Assembly (NCBI GenBank): GCA_003550325.1
Contig: QKWP01002136.1
Coordinates: forward strand, 20,382 to 84,381
Length of the DNA stretch: 64,000 bases
Reading direction: 5' to 3'
DNA from: Gigaspora rosea
Taxonomy: Eukaryota > Glomeromycota > Glomeromycetes > Diversisporales > Gigasporaceae
Shown here: one piece after another, positions 11,765 through 22,800 of the stretch
Layout of the letters: each line of letters begins with the position of its first letter
Numbering within the stretch: the stretch's first letter is position 1
Notes under the pieces: model-generated
Told to the model about the DNA's origin: nothing
What the model saw: only the letters and a program-made list of their open reading frames with translations
Database searches by the model: none
Translations under genes and position numbers: made by a program

Positions 11765-12073
11765 CAGGGCGAAGGATTCATTTCCCGGTCACGTGACTTT
11801 CCGGCATCAATTGTCTTTGAGAAAAAAAATTAATTTATGTTAGGGTTTGGGTCCATGCTGATGGTTAGAAGGGGGACTATATGACAAAATTGTGCGAGGA
11901 AAATTTTTTGTTATGCCAGAAAGACGATTTGTTAGTCTAAATCTTGCGATAAATGCGATTTTTGCAAAGCGAACGTTTGTTTTGAATTTCTTTACGTTAC
12001 ACCTGATCCTGATTTTTAATTGGCTAATTGACATCGGAAGATCACGTGACCTGGAAATCGATCCTACGCCCTG
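11765..12073. mobile_element. TIR element sharing ends with 35629-37310
   Basis: The left end CAGGGCGAAGGATTCATTTC followed by CCGGTCACGTGAC is inverted at the right as GTCACGTGACCTGGAAATCG followed by ATCCTACGCCCTG, about 33 bp with a few mismatches. The same end pattern bounds the much larger element at 35.6-37.3 kb. The open frames inside are on opposite strands and look like chance frames. A short hairpin (CGTGGAATTT/AAATTCCACG) follows at 12089-12112. Confidence 0.7.
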
Positions 12074-14725
12074 GTGTTGTCCTTGTGTAAGCGTGGAATT
12101 TCTAAAATTCCACGGAATCATTACACGCTTGGGGATTCATTTCCACAATAGCAGAAATATTTCACTTTGCAAGACATTGTTAAATGTTATAAACTTTTTC
12201 TTTATCGTAATAGATATGTAAAAAATTTATTATCTAGCATATTTTAATTCAAAAGTTATCATGGATAAAAACAAATTTGAAATTTTGCTGAAATATGCTG
12301 AAGATGGCAATTCTGATGCGCAATACTTAATTGGATTCAACTATGAAAATGGTATAAGAACAGACAAGGATGAAAAAAAGGCATTTGAGTGGTATTTGGA
12401 ATCTGCTAAAGGTGGCAATTCAAATGGACAAAATAATATTGGAAAGTGTTATGAAAATGGCATAGGCACAGAGAAGGATGAAAAAAAGGCATTCGAATGG
12501 TATTTGAAATCTGCTGAAGGTGGCAATTCGAATGGACAATCTAATGTTGGAATTCGTTACGAATATGGCATAGGCACAGAAAAGGATGAAAAAAAGGCAT
12601 TTGGGTGGTATTTGAAATCTGCTGAAAGTGGCAATCCGAATGGACAATCTTATGTTGGAATTTGCTACGAATATGGCATAGGCACAGAGAAGGATGAAAA
12701 AAAGGCATTTGAGTGTTATTTGAAATCTGCTGAAGGTGGCAGTTCAAATGGACAAAATAATCTCGGAGAGTGTTTTCAAAATGGTATAGGTACGGACAAG
12801 GATGAAAAAAAGGCATTTGAATGGTATTTGAAATCTGCTGAAGGTGGTGATTCAAATGGACAAGTCAACGTTGGAATTTGTTACAGAGATGGCATAGGCA
12901 CAGACAAGGATGAAAAAAAGGCATTTGAGTGGTATTTTAAATCTGCCGAAGGTGGCAATCCGAATGGACAATATAATCTCGCGAAGTGTTATCATGATGG
13001 CATAGGCACAACCAAGGATGAAAAAAAGGCATTTGAGTGGTGTTTGAAATCTGCTAAAGGTGGCAATTCGAATAGACAATTCAGTGTTGGATTTTGCTAC
13101 GATAATGGCATAGGCACAGACAAGGATGAACAAAAGCCATTTGAATGGTATTTGAAATCTGCTGAAGGTGGCAATCCGAATGGACAATATAATCTCGCGA
13201 AGTGTTATCATGATGGCATAGGCACAACCAAGGATGAAAAAAAGGCATTCGAATGGTGTTTGAAATCTGCTAAAGGTGGCAATTCGAATGGACAAATTAA
13301 TGTTGGAATTTGCTACGCAAATGGCACAGGTACAGAGAAGAATGAAAAAAAGGCATTTGAGTGGTACTTGAAATCTGCTAAAGGTGGCAATCCAAATGGA
13401 CAATTTAATGTTGGAATTTGCTACAGAAAAGGCATAGGCACAGAGAAGGATGAAAAAGAGGCATTTGAATGGTACTTGAAATCTGCTGAAGGTGGCAATT
13501 CGAATGGACAATATAATATCGCGATGTGTTATTATAAAGGCATAGGCACAACCAAGGATGAAAAAAAGGCATTTGAGTGGTGTTTGAAATCTGCTGAAGA
13601 TGGCAATTCGAAGGCATTTGAGTGGAATTTGAAATCTGCTGAAGGTGGCAATTCGAATGGACAATATAATCTCGCGATGTGTTATTATAAAGGCATAGGC
13701 ACAACCAAGGATGAAAAAAAGGCATTTGAGGGGTATTTGAAATCTGCTGAAGGTGGCAATTTGAATGGACAATTTAATCTCGGAGAGTGTTATCATGATG
13801 GCATAGGCACAGACAAGGATGAAAAAAAGGCATTTGAGTGGTATTTGAAATCTGCTGAAGGTGGCAATTCGAATGGACAATTTAATGTTGGATTTTGCTA
13901 CAGAAATGGCATAGGCACATAAAAGGATGAAAAAAACGCATTTGAATGGTATTTGAAATCTGCTAAAGGTGGCAATTCGAATGGACAAGATATTCTTGGA
14001 TGGTATTACCAAAATGGAATAGGCATAACCAAGGATGAAAAAAACGCATTTGAGTGGTATTTGAAATCTGCTGAAGATGGCAATTCAAATGGGCAATTTT
14101 ATGTTGGAATTTTTTACAGAAATGGTATAGGCACAACCAAGGATGAAAAAAAGGCATTTGAATGGTGTTTGAAATCCGCTGAATGTGGCAATTCGAATGG
14201 ACAATTTTATCTTGGAATTTTTTACAGAAATGGTATAGGCACAGAGAAGGATAAAAAAAAAGTCATTTGAATTGTATTTGAAATCTGCTGAAGATTGTGA
14301 TTCAAGAGAACAAATTAATCTCAGGGAGTGTTATCATGATTGCATAAGCACAATCAAGGATGAAATAAAGGCATTTGAGTGGTATTTCAAACCTGCTGAA
14401 GATGGCAATTCGAATGGACAATTTAAAGTTGGAATTTGCGGCATAGGCACAGACAAGGATAAAAAAAAGGTATTTAAGTGGTATTTGAAATCTGCTGAAG
14501 GTGGCAATCCGAATGGGCAATTCAATGTTGGATTTTGCTATAGAAATGGCATAGGCACAGAGAAGGATGAAAAAAAGGCATTCGAATGGTATTTGAAATC
14601 TGCTGAATGTGGCAATTCGGATGGACAATTTAATGTTGGAATTTGCTACGCAAATGGCACAGGCACAGAGAAGGATGAAAAAACGGCATTTGAGTGGTAT
14701 TTGAAATCTGCTAAAGGTGGTGATC

Positions 14726-15141
14726 TAGGGATGTTAATGGAGTAAGGTACTCCAGAGTAACGGTGGAGTATAACCCACTCCATACCGGTGTGGTCTAGAC
14801 ATGACACCACCTTGGATTACTAAGTTATTATTAATAGGAGTAATTACTCCAGAGTAATACTACTAATACAAAATGGATTATACTCCGGAGTGTTATTATA
14901 TATATACTTTTTACCGTATGTCCCCAAAATAAGGTAGCATATTTTCGGGAAAATACGGTACTATAAACTCTGGAGTATTACATAGTGCTTAGCACATAGT
15001 ACTCCGGGTTATACTCTGGGTTATACTCTGGGTTACACTTTGGAGTATGCTCTGATTCATACTTCAGCGTGGTGTGGTGTTAAGGGATACTCTGCCAGAG
15101 TATGCACCACACCACCCTGGAGCACTCCGTTAACATCCCTA
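14726..15141. mobile_element. hAT-type MITE inserted in the Sel1 array, 8-bp target duplication
   Basis: The ends TAGGGATGTTAATGGAGT and ACTCCGTTAACATCCCTA are inverted with one mismatch in 18. TGGTGATC flanks the element exactly at 14718-14725 and 15142-15149. Removing the element and one flank copy (424 bp) joins the upstream GGT GGT GAT C to CG AAT GGG CAA in frame. The interior is a mosaic of ACTCC/GGAGT palindromes such as TACTCCAGAGTAA. It is non-coding. Confidence 0.93.
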
Positions 15142-16693
15142 TGGTGATCCGAATGGGCAATATAATCTCGCGATGTGTTATCATGATGGCATAGGCACAA
15201 TCAAAGATGAAAAAAAGGCATTTGAGTGGTGTTTAAAATCTGCTGAAGGTGGCAATTCGTATGGACAAAATAATCTCGGAGATTTTTATCGAAATGGCGT
15301 AGGTACAACCAAGGATGAAAAAAAGGCATTTGAGTGGTGTTTGATATCTGCTAAAGGTGGCAATTCATATGGACAAAATAATCTCGGAAAGTTTTATCGA
15401 AATGGCGTAGGTACAACCAAGAATGAAAAAAAGACATTTGAGTGGTGTTTGAAATCTGCTGAAGGTGGCAATTCATATGGACAATATAATCTCGGAAAGT
15501 TTTATCGAAATGGCGTAGGCACAACCAAGGATGAAAAAAAGGCATTTGAGTGGTATTTGAAATCTGCTGAAGGTGGCAATTTGAATGGACAATATAATCT
15601 CGCGATGTGTTATTATGATGGCATAGGCACAACCAAGGATGAAAAAAATGCATTTGAATGGTGTTTAAAATCTGCTCAAGGTGGCAATTCATATGGACAA
15701 AATAATCTCGGAGAGTTTTATCGAAATGGCGTAGGTACAACCAAGGATGAAAAAAAGGCATTTGAGTGGTATTTGAAATCCGCTGAAGGTGGCAATTCGA
15801 ATGGACAATTTAATGTTGGAATTTGTTACGCAAATGGCACAGGTACAGAGAAGGATGAAAAAAAGGCATTTGAGTGGTATTTGAAATCTGCTGAAGATGG
15901 CAATTTGAATGGACAATCTAGTGTTGGAATTTGCTACGAAAATGGCATAGGCACAGCGAAGGATGAAAAAAAGGCATTTATGTGGTATTTGAAATCTGCG
16001 GAAAGCGGCAATTCGGGTGGGCAATATAATATTGGAACCTGCTACGATAATGGCATAGGCACAACCAAGGATGAAAAAAAGGCATTTGAGTGGTATTTTA
16101 AATCTGCCAAAGGTGGTGAATCGAAGGGACAATATAATGTTGGAGACGGCTACAGAACTGGCAGAAGCACAACTAAGGATGAAAAAAAGGCATTTGAGTG
16201 GTTTTTGAAATCTGCTAAAGGTGGTAATCCTTTTGCGCAATATAATCTCGCGGTATGTTATCAGGAGGGCAAAGGCATAGCTAAGGATGAAAAAAAGGCG
16301 TTTGAATGGTATTCAAAATCGGCTGAAAATGGTAACTACGGTGGACAATTCAGACTTGGATTATGTTATCGAAATGGTTATGGAACCTCGTCTAATCAAG
16401 AAAAAGCTATTGAATGGCTGCAAAAAGCGAAAAGCAATAATTCCGAAAAGGCAGTTGATTCTGAAAATCTTAATTATTCATTGAAAAAATTATTAACTGA
16501 AAATAATTTATTAATTTCATGGATTTCATTTAATGAACTAGAAATTGGTGAAAAAATTGGAAAAAGTGGGTTTGCAACTGTGTATTCTGCTTATTGGAAT
16601 CGCAGAACTACAAATGGCGACCTTTTAGGACAACCTGTTGCACTTAAATTATTCCATGGATCTAAAAATAGCTGCGAAGAACTTATAAAAGAG

Positions 16694-16767
16694 GTAAATA
16701 TTTGATAAACTCAAACTTTATAATTTTAATCATTTCTATAAGTTATTAATAAATTATAATTTTAAAG
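16694..16767 (+). other. Intron in the kinase domain
   Basis: GTAAAT at the left edge and TTTTAAAG at the right edge, 74 nt, phase 0. Splicing joins EELIKE to LIAYSKIGNPTF in the kinase N-lobe. It shows that the ancestral gene was a spliced host-type gene and not an intronless retrocopy. Confidence 0.75.
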
Positions 16768-18994
16768 TTAATTGCATATTCAAAGATTGGAAACCCTACA
16801 TTTTTACAATGTCATGGAATATCAAAAGATGAATACACAGATGATTATATTTTAGTTATGCAATATGCAACAATGGGATCCTTACGTAAAAACCTTTACA
16901 AAGTTGCACAAATGAAATGGGAGGAAAAATTAGAAATATTATCTTATATCGCATTGGATCTTCAATTAATCCATTCTTATGATATCATTCATTGTGATTT
17001 ACATAGTGGTAATATATTTCAAAATGACTTACATAACGCATATATCGGTGATTTAGGAATTGCAATATCAGTTAATAAAACATTAGACAAAGAATCAGGG
17101 GTAATTCCTGGAGCTTTACCATATGTGGCACCAGAAGTTTTACAAGGAAAACAATTTACTAAAGCATCAGATATTTATTCTTTTGGAATGAGTATGTGGG
17201 AGATTTCTTCAGGAAATCTTGTATTTTACGACTATAAAGATAACGATTCAAGCTTACAAATGGAAATTTGTTTAAAAGAATTAAGGCCAAAGATTTTGAA
17301 AGGTACAGCAACATGTTATGCTGAACTTTTAAAGAAGTGTTGGGATAAAGATCCAAACAATCGTCCATCAGCTATAGAAATTCATGAAACGATTTTAAAA
17401 TGGAAAAATAATATGGAAAATTTAACTGAATTTTTAAAATCTGATAAAGAAATGGTGATCGAAAATAATGACTTTAATATTATAGAAGATACAGTAGTAC
17501 GATTTATACTAGCAACTTCATTAATTATATTAACCAACAGTCACTTGAACACGTAACCTCAAATGAAATTATTTCTATTGAGGAAGTAATCAGTTATTTG
17601 AATAAAGGTTCTTCTTAAAAAAGCATATTAACAGTTAAATAGTTTATATGTCATGCGTGTGAGCGAATTTGTCGGATTCGCTTGAAAAGATTAGATGCAA
17701 AATTAAAATCCATATATTAGCTTTAAATCATCAGCTTCGTTTAATGAACCATAGTGACAGCCTGCAATCTCAAAGTTCTGGGAAAATTTTACTCCCAATT
17801 ATTGTGAAGTCAGAAAAACATACTAATGTGACAATATATCATAAGCTTTTCAAAAAATTGTCAAGTAACATCATATTTGAATTTCGGCCAGAATTAAAGA
17901 CTTTTTTGGAATTTGATCAGGTCCGGTGGAATATAGTAGCAGGTCAATGGATAACAATGTAAGAATTAATACGTACGAATAGAATTGAGTCATAGATACG
18001 ATTCAGCGAATAAATTTATCGCTCGTTTATTGTTACTTTTGATTGAAGTTAAAAATCTCTTCGGACACTTATCATATTCTGATAACCTAGTATAAATAAT
18101 GAATATATAATACCACAGGGTTTGTCACATTTACTATGTTTGTTCTATTGCATATAATTCTATTCGTTTTTTTTTATTCTTCTATGGGAATTTATACTAT
18201 TAAACTTTATTAATTAAATACAATATAAAAATATTTTAAATTTTTTATTTTACTAATGATCCAACAATATATTTAAATCATTACAAACTATTAATAAAAA
18301 TATTTTTTATTTTAAAGTCAAAAAATTAAGCTTTTGTTTTTTGTTCTATTTGCCAACAGTGATAATATCATAAATAAATTGAAGCAATGAAAGTTTAAAT
18401 CGGAATGATTTTATTTAATTGATTATTTAATGATATTTCAAAAGCATTGCCGAAAAGAAAATCAAGTTAAATGTGAAACTTCGATGTAATATGAATTATT
18501 AAGTAGCATTCTCTAAAATTATTCAAGACCAATCATACTTTTGGTATATGCTTCTTCGTTTATTACAGTATTAATATATGAACGTGAACATGTATTTGCT
18601 TTCAATATGCTTCATTTTACTTATTTTTTTGAAATGTTTTAATGTTTTAATATGTAATAACGTGACTATGTAAATTTTTTTCAAAATAAAAGCATCATGA
18701 TAATACCAATGAGGGGTTTCATAATTAAAATTAAGAATCTTTATATGATTTTTCCGTTTTATAATTCAATATAGCAAAAATACAATTTGAAAAATCCTGT
18801 TTATTTATAATATACTCAATTTTAATTTTTGAAACCCCTAATACTGTAATACAATAAATACGTATTTTAAAAATTGAGGTATCTATTTTTTTTATCATGT
18901 AATAGTACAAATAAATAATAATTAACACAATTAGGCAAAATAAAAAATAAAAAAATACAAGAGATATAAAAGTTAATGTAGATGTATAATGTAA

Positions 18995-19315
18995 ATTATC
19001 CGGTAGTTACTATTGATCATGTTACCCATATTAATACTATATCACGGTATATCAATGTTTATTCCATGGTTCGGAATTTTAATATTTAATTTTTTGGATA
19101 TATATCTTTTTTGTTTTTTTTATGTTATATTAGCGATTGTTTTAATTCATGTCAAAAAGTCTCCGAGTAAAAAAAAAAAAANAAAAGAAAGGAAAGAAAA
19201 GAAAAAAAAAACAACCAGAGAAAGAACCACATAATCAATAAACTAAACTTTATGAAATAACAATAATTTACAGAATTAATATGGGTAACATGATCAATGA
19301 CTACTCCCGGATAAT
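18995..19315. mobile_element. TIR element with ~40-bp inverted ends
   Basis: ATTATCCGG at the left leads into GATCATGTTACCCATATTAA, which is inverted near the right end (TTAATATGGGTAACATGATC). It is absent from copy A of the duplication. Inside is a 73-residue open frame: a hydrophobic stretch rich in Ile, Leu and Phe followed by a Lys-rich run that contains the window's only N (19182). The frame depends on a poly-A run and ends in low complexity, so I do not call it a gene. Confidence 0.65.
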
Positions 19316-19318
19316 ATC

Positions 19319-19470
19319 GTTATTAGGTAGAAAATGTAGATGACATTGGGTCAGCATCATTTAGCGGTCATTTGATTGACTCAGATCATGCCGCTTCGCG
19401 GCATGATCTGAGTCAACAAATGCCCGCTAAATGACGCTGACTCAATATCATCTACATTCTACCTGATAAC
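19319..19470. mobile_element. 152-bp almost perfect palindrome (fold-back element)
   Basis: GTTATTAGGTAG at the left and CTACCTGATAAC at the right begin two arms that pair nearly to the centre, GCCGCTTCGCGGC, with almost no loop. It lies directly beside the element at 18995-19315, and both are missing from copy A. It is non-coding and would extrude as a cruciform or fold as an RNA hairpin if transcribed. Confidence 0.8.
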
Positions 19471-19576
19471 TATTAAATATCTTGTGGAAGTAAACCATGC
19501 TTGCAAAGCGATTTTTGATTATAATAAATTTTTTGAAAATATATTCTTATTATATGCAATATATTATCATATAATA

Positions 19577-20629
19577 GGACCCTGAATAATACATATAAAG
19601 GTTATATTGAAATTTTGGATAAAAAAGATGCTTTTTTACTCAAATGTTATATTTGAAAAGAGGTTATTGGCCAAAAGGTTATATTTAAAAGTGGATACAA
19701 GCCTTTAATTTTATGTTATTTAAAATGGATAAAATTATAAATTTTGGATGGGTTATATTTAAAATTTGATAACCAAATAAATAAATAATAAATAAAGTTT
19801 TGGAAGTCTGGGATGTATCGGCAAAGGGCCGGTAGAAAAGTGTGGCAGGTACCGGGGTTGGAACGAATCTTATAAGGGCAGAAGTAGATAATGGTAGCGG
19901 CTGGGGTAACCCCCTGACTGCAAATTGTTCACCTTGGTAAATGCGCAAGTTACCGAAGTGTAGGTGAATATCTGTGCGGGACAGGTACCACTCTACCAGG
20001 TTTACCACAGGGGCAAATGCTCTCCAATAGGTGTTTGGCTAAAGACTCAGGGTACTTTCACCAGCAAATTACTCTGTGAAGGGGTATATTGGAAGGAACA
20101 TAGAACATGGGTAGAAGCCAGAGAGTTTAAATAGGCAATCCCCTAGCTGGGTTGCAGGTATAGCATCTAGTGTAGAACCTTCGGCTGGACTACTCAAATA
20201 GACAACCAAAAGTTGTACATGTGGCTAGTTGTACTCTTGTTATACAAATGTAATATGAGGCATGGTCATGCTGACCAGGCCTACCTGTTTGTACCAATAA
20301 AGTGCTAGGGTACCTAAGTGGTCACCTTAAATATTAAAAAAAAAATAATAAATAAAGTTTTTTGAAGAAAAATTTTTTTTTGGAGAAAAATTTTTTTTAG
20401 AGAAAAATTTTTTTTTTGGAAAAATTTTTAAAGAAAATTTTTCTTTAGAAAAATATTTTTTAAAAAAATATATATAAGTTATTTGTTATATTTTTAAATA
20501 GATAAAGTTATTTAAATATTAAAGCTTATATATATAATAAGATTAATTAGCTCTAATAAAAAGTGGATAAAATTTACAAAAAGTTTATATTAAAGCCAAT
20601 ATAACCTCTATATGTATTGTTCGGGGTCC
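19577..20629. mobile_element. GGACCC-family TIR element, 1053 bp, carrying a SINE
   Basis: The left end GGACCCTGAATAATACATAT matches the inverse of the right end (ATATGTATTGTTCGGGGTCC) over about 33 bp with three differences. Copy A has the uninterrupted site near 4745-4765. It belongs to the family seen at 32987-33176, 38281-39100 and 39430-39725. It is interrupted by the SINE at 19802-20343 and followed inside by A/T homopolymer runs. Confidence 0.75.
19802..20343 (+). mobile_element. SINE copy with 18-bp target duplication
   Basis: An 18-bp direct repeat beginning AATAATAAATAAAG flanks it (19784-19801 and 20344-20361), and the right end is poly-A. The 3' half is clearly homologous to the SINE at 26124-26840; both share GTTTAAATAGGCAAT, then GGGTTG(C/T)AGGTAT, TCTAGTGTAGAACC and TGGCTAGTTGTA-type blocks. 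The 5' part has a box-B-like GGTTGGAACGAATC near 19855. The open frame on the other strand here is not a gene. Confidence 0.8.
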
Positions 20630-20980
20630 TTGTATAACCGTATAAGCGTATATTCAAGTTCTTATAAAATTTATTAGCACTGAAACATGCAATTAAGAGA
20701 ACCACATTTAACAATAGTAGTGTCTTTTTTTTTGTTCAATTCTTCTTTAACATCCCCAATATGATCAATAATCTAACAAATTATCATTTAAACAGATTTG
20801 ATTTTATTTGAATACATTTTTAAGTTGTTCGGAATTCATTCCATTCAGCTCGTGAGTATCAAAAAATTTAATAATTTTACAGCAAAATGAATTCACGAAA
20901 TAAGAACATAAATACTTATTTACCATTACGTGCAAGTCATTTTATTCGCATTAATTTAGTGGGGAGTATAAAGAATATTT

Positions 20981-21720
20981 AAGTGGTAAATCGCAGATAA
21001 AGAGCATAAAATGATTGTCATTTTATAACAAACAAAAACAGAATTTAATATAAAATTTCTATAGTGTGCGAATGTGGCTTTTCTACATATAAAAGTATTT
21101 TTTTCACTAAGCAAATTTTTATAACTTCTAATTAAACTTTGCAGTGCCAACTTTTCTGATTCTAATAATAGTTAAATCATTAAAATCACGTTGGTATATC
21201 ACGCAATATGAGTATTTATTGATTGTTTACTATAGGGTTTTTTATTATGAATGGCATTCCACTTCTATATAGTTTCTATATAAAGGGGATGGCCTTGTAC
21301 CCACGTGATGTGTTTATTGATATATGTGATTATCAATAATCACCTAACTATTTTGATATCTGATATGCCATATGTACTACATATGCACGCACGCATATAT
21401 GTACTACATGCATTTTTTTAATCTTTTTTTAATTTTAACACACACGAAAATGAAGTTTACCCAATAGAAGTTTCAAGACGTAGTCCTTTTTTTTCACCAA
21501 AATACTTTTAAATACTAATATAAAACGGCCAAATACGCATATATTTTTTATCATTTATTAAAACAACTGCTGCATATATGTGCCTATTTATTATCGATTT
21601 TAAAAAAAACAAACGCTTAGATTTTTTTTTTTAAAAAAATACTTTTACATTAAAAAAATTTTTTTCTTTTTTTTTTTTTAAAAAAAATTCTCATTAAATT
21701 TTTTTTTAAAAAAACCCCCT
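20981..21720. other. AT-rich interval, no gene seen
   Basis: The interval contains repeated ATGTACTACATATGCACGC-like motifs near 21370-21410 and long T/A homopolymers at 21620-21715. No credible coding sequence. Confidence 0.5.
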
Positions 21721-21729
21721 TGACATTAT

Positions 21730-22380
21730 AAGCTTAACCTCTGATCAGAAGTGCAATATTCTTTTTAATCTTAATCAACTAGTTGAGATTCCACTAGATG
21801 AATTTGATAGCGAGTAGTAGCCTTTGGTCACAAACATATGAACTCAATTCAGTTATAAAAATTATATGAATAGAAATTCTTGAAAGACATATTACTGCTG
21901 TTTTACCAAGCATAACAAATCAAGTACCCAAGAAAAAGGAATATCAGTAGAAAAACACATAATACCAAAATCAAATTATTTAGATTTGTGACAGAATTTA
22001 AAGTTCAGATTGAACATTATCATGATTCACCAAATTATACACAACATTAGAGGATAGTAAAAGGTTTAAATGTTCAAAGGCAGCTTGGGTTCTAGTTAAG
22101 ACAGAAGCAATAAAAAATTATCCGCCCCATCAATCATTAATGCTATAAAGGAATATGAAACTAAAAAGTTAGAACTTGGAGAAAGTCTTAAAGAGCTAAA
22201 GCAAAAAGAGGTTACTAATATTCAGTATTAAGTTTGAGAATTCCAGGAGGCCCCTCTCATTGGTAATTCAAGACTAGAGCAGGACATCCAATAGACAGTT
22301 TTTTTTAGAAAACTATGGTTACTAGGTTGAACATTATAAAACTAGACTAATGTGTAACATTGTATGGCCGGAGCCAAAAT
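21730..22380 (+). pseudogene. Degenerate transposase-like remnant (possibly MULE/FAR1-type)
   Basis: In mixed frames the plus strand reads HYHDSPNYT, then a stretch resembling NYPPSIINAIKEYETKKLEL, GESLKELKQKEVTNIQY and LIGNSRLEQDIQ, broken by many stops. The order and spacing of these pieces look like the N-terminal region of repetitive Mutator-like transposase proteins that I recall from this group of fungi. The catalytic domain is absent. Recognition rests on memory of the family and not on a conserved motif, so the assignment is tentative; that it is decayed coding sequence is more certain. Confidence 0.35.
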
Positions 22381-22597
22381 ATTAAATTTTAAATACTATA
22401 TTGTACTATATAGTATCTATATAATTTTATTTAAAAACCTTATTTGTAAAATTAAATAGTATTGAATACTATTTATGAATTTAATAATTTATTAGTAAAA
22501 AAAAAGTACTTGTAAAAGATACTTTATATATATTGTATTATATATTAGAAATTTTATTTTTTTAACAATTTATAATTTTTATATTAATAATTGTAAC

Positions 22598-22800
22598 AGA
22601 TCATAATGAAATCCAGATTAAAATGAAATGATAGTATAAAATCTCGAAAACTAAATTTTTTTGGGGTACATTTTTTAGGGTTAGGGGTTTAGAGTTAGGG
22701 TTAGTTTTAAAAAAAATTATAATAAACAAGTATTAATGGGTTTTAGAAGGCTAGCGGGTTAAGTATAGAATGTAGATTTCATTTTAAATTATAATCTGCG
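22598..22800. mobile_element. Small TIR element with telomere-like centre
   Basis: CAGATCATAATGAAAT at the left and the inverse of ATTTTAAATTATAATCTG at the right form imperfect inverted ends. The centre reads TTAGGGTTAGGGGTTTAGAG followed by TTAGGGTTAG. It is non-coding and lies just beyond the 3' end of the Helitron coding region. Confidence 0.5.

Larger units (their letters stand above)
12261..17618 (+). pseudogene. Sel1-repeat array fused to a protein kinase, multiply disrupted
   Basis: The gene starts MDKNKFEILLKYAEDGNSDA. It then encodes roughly 35 copies of a 36-residue Sel1-like repeat (consensus core KDEKKAFEWYLKSAEGGNSN) up to about 16440, where a linker leads into a kinase. The kinase shows GEKIGKSGFATVY (P-loop), VALKLF (catalytic Lys), IIHCDLHSGN, IGDLGIA and YVAPEVL. 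A phase-0 intron (16694-16767, GT-AG, 74 nt) interrupts it between KE and LIAYSKIG. Lesions: TAA at 13920-13922; an extra A near 14260 shifting the frame; a repeat unit lacking four residues near 14437; a 416-bp MITE at 14726-15141; and a net +5-base insertion near 17490 that misreads the tail, which would otherwise end at 17616-17618. Sel1 repeats scaffold protein contacts and the kinase would signal in the cytoplasm. This copy cannot make the full protein as it stands. Confidence 0.9.
16973..20980. repeat. Segmental duplication, copy B
   Basis: Partner of 446-5110. Copy B keeps the Sel1 array and kinase N-lobe upstream, so it is the more complete copy. It lacks the insertions found at 2309-4059 in copy A (uninterrupted at about 18647) but has its own insertions at 18995-19470 and 19577-20629. 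Confidence 0.85.

Noticed and set aside
11840..12221. Frames on both strands around the TIR element
   Set aside because: They cross the element's ends and have no recognisable domain.
12420..14012. Long minus-strand open frames (repeats of LSIRIATFSRFQIPLKC) opposite the Sel1 array
   Set aside because: They are the mirror of the 108-bp DNA repeat in another frame; the plus-strand frame has recognisable Sel1 repeats and leads into a kinase.
15351..16240. Further minus-strand frames opposite the second half of the array
   Set aside because: Same reason: antisense shadow of a tandem repeat.
19013..19234. 73-residue hydrophobic frame containing the N
   Set aside because: It sits inside a TIR element, ends in a Lys homopolymer from a poly-A run, and has no homologue I recognise.
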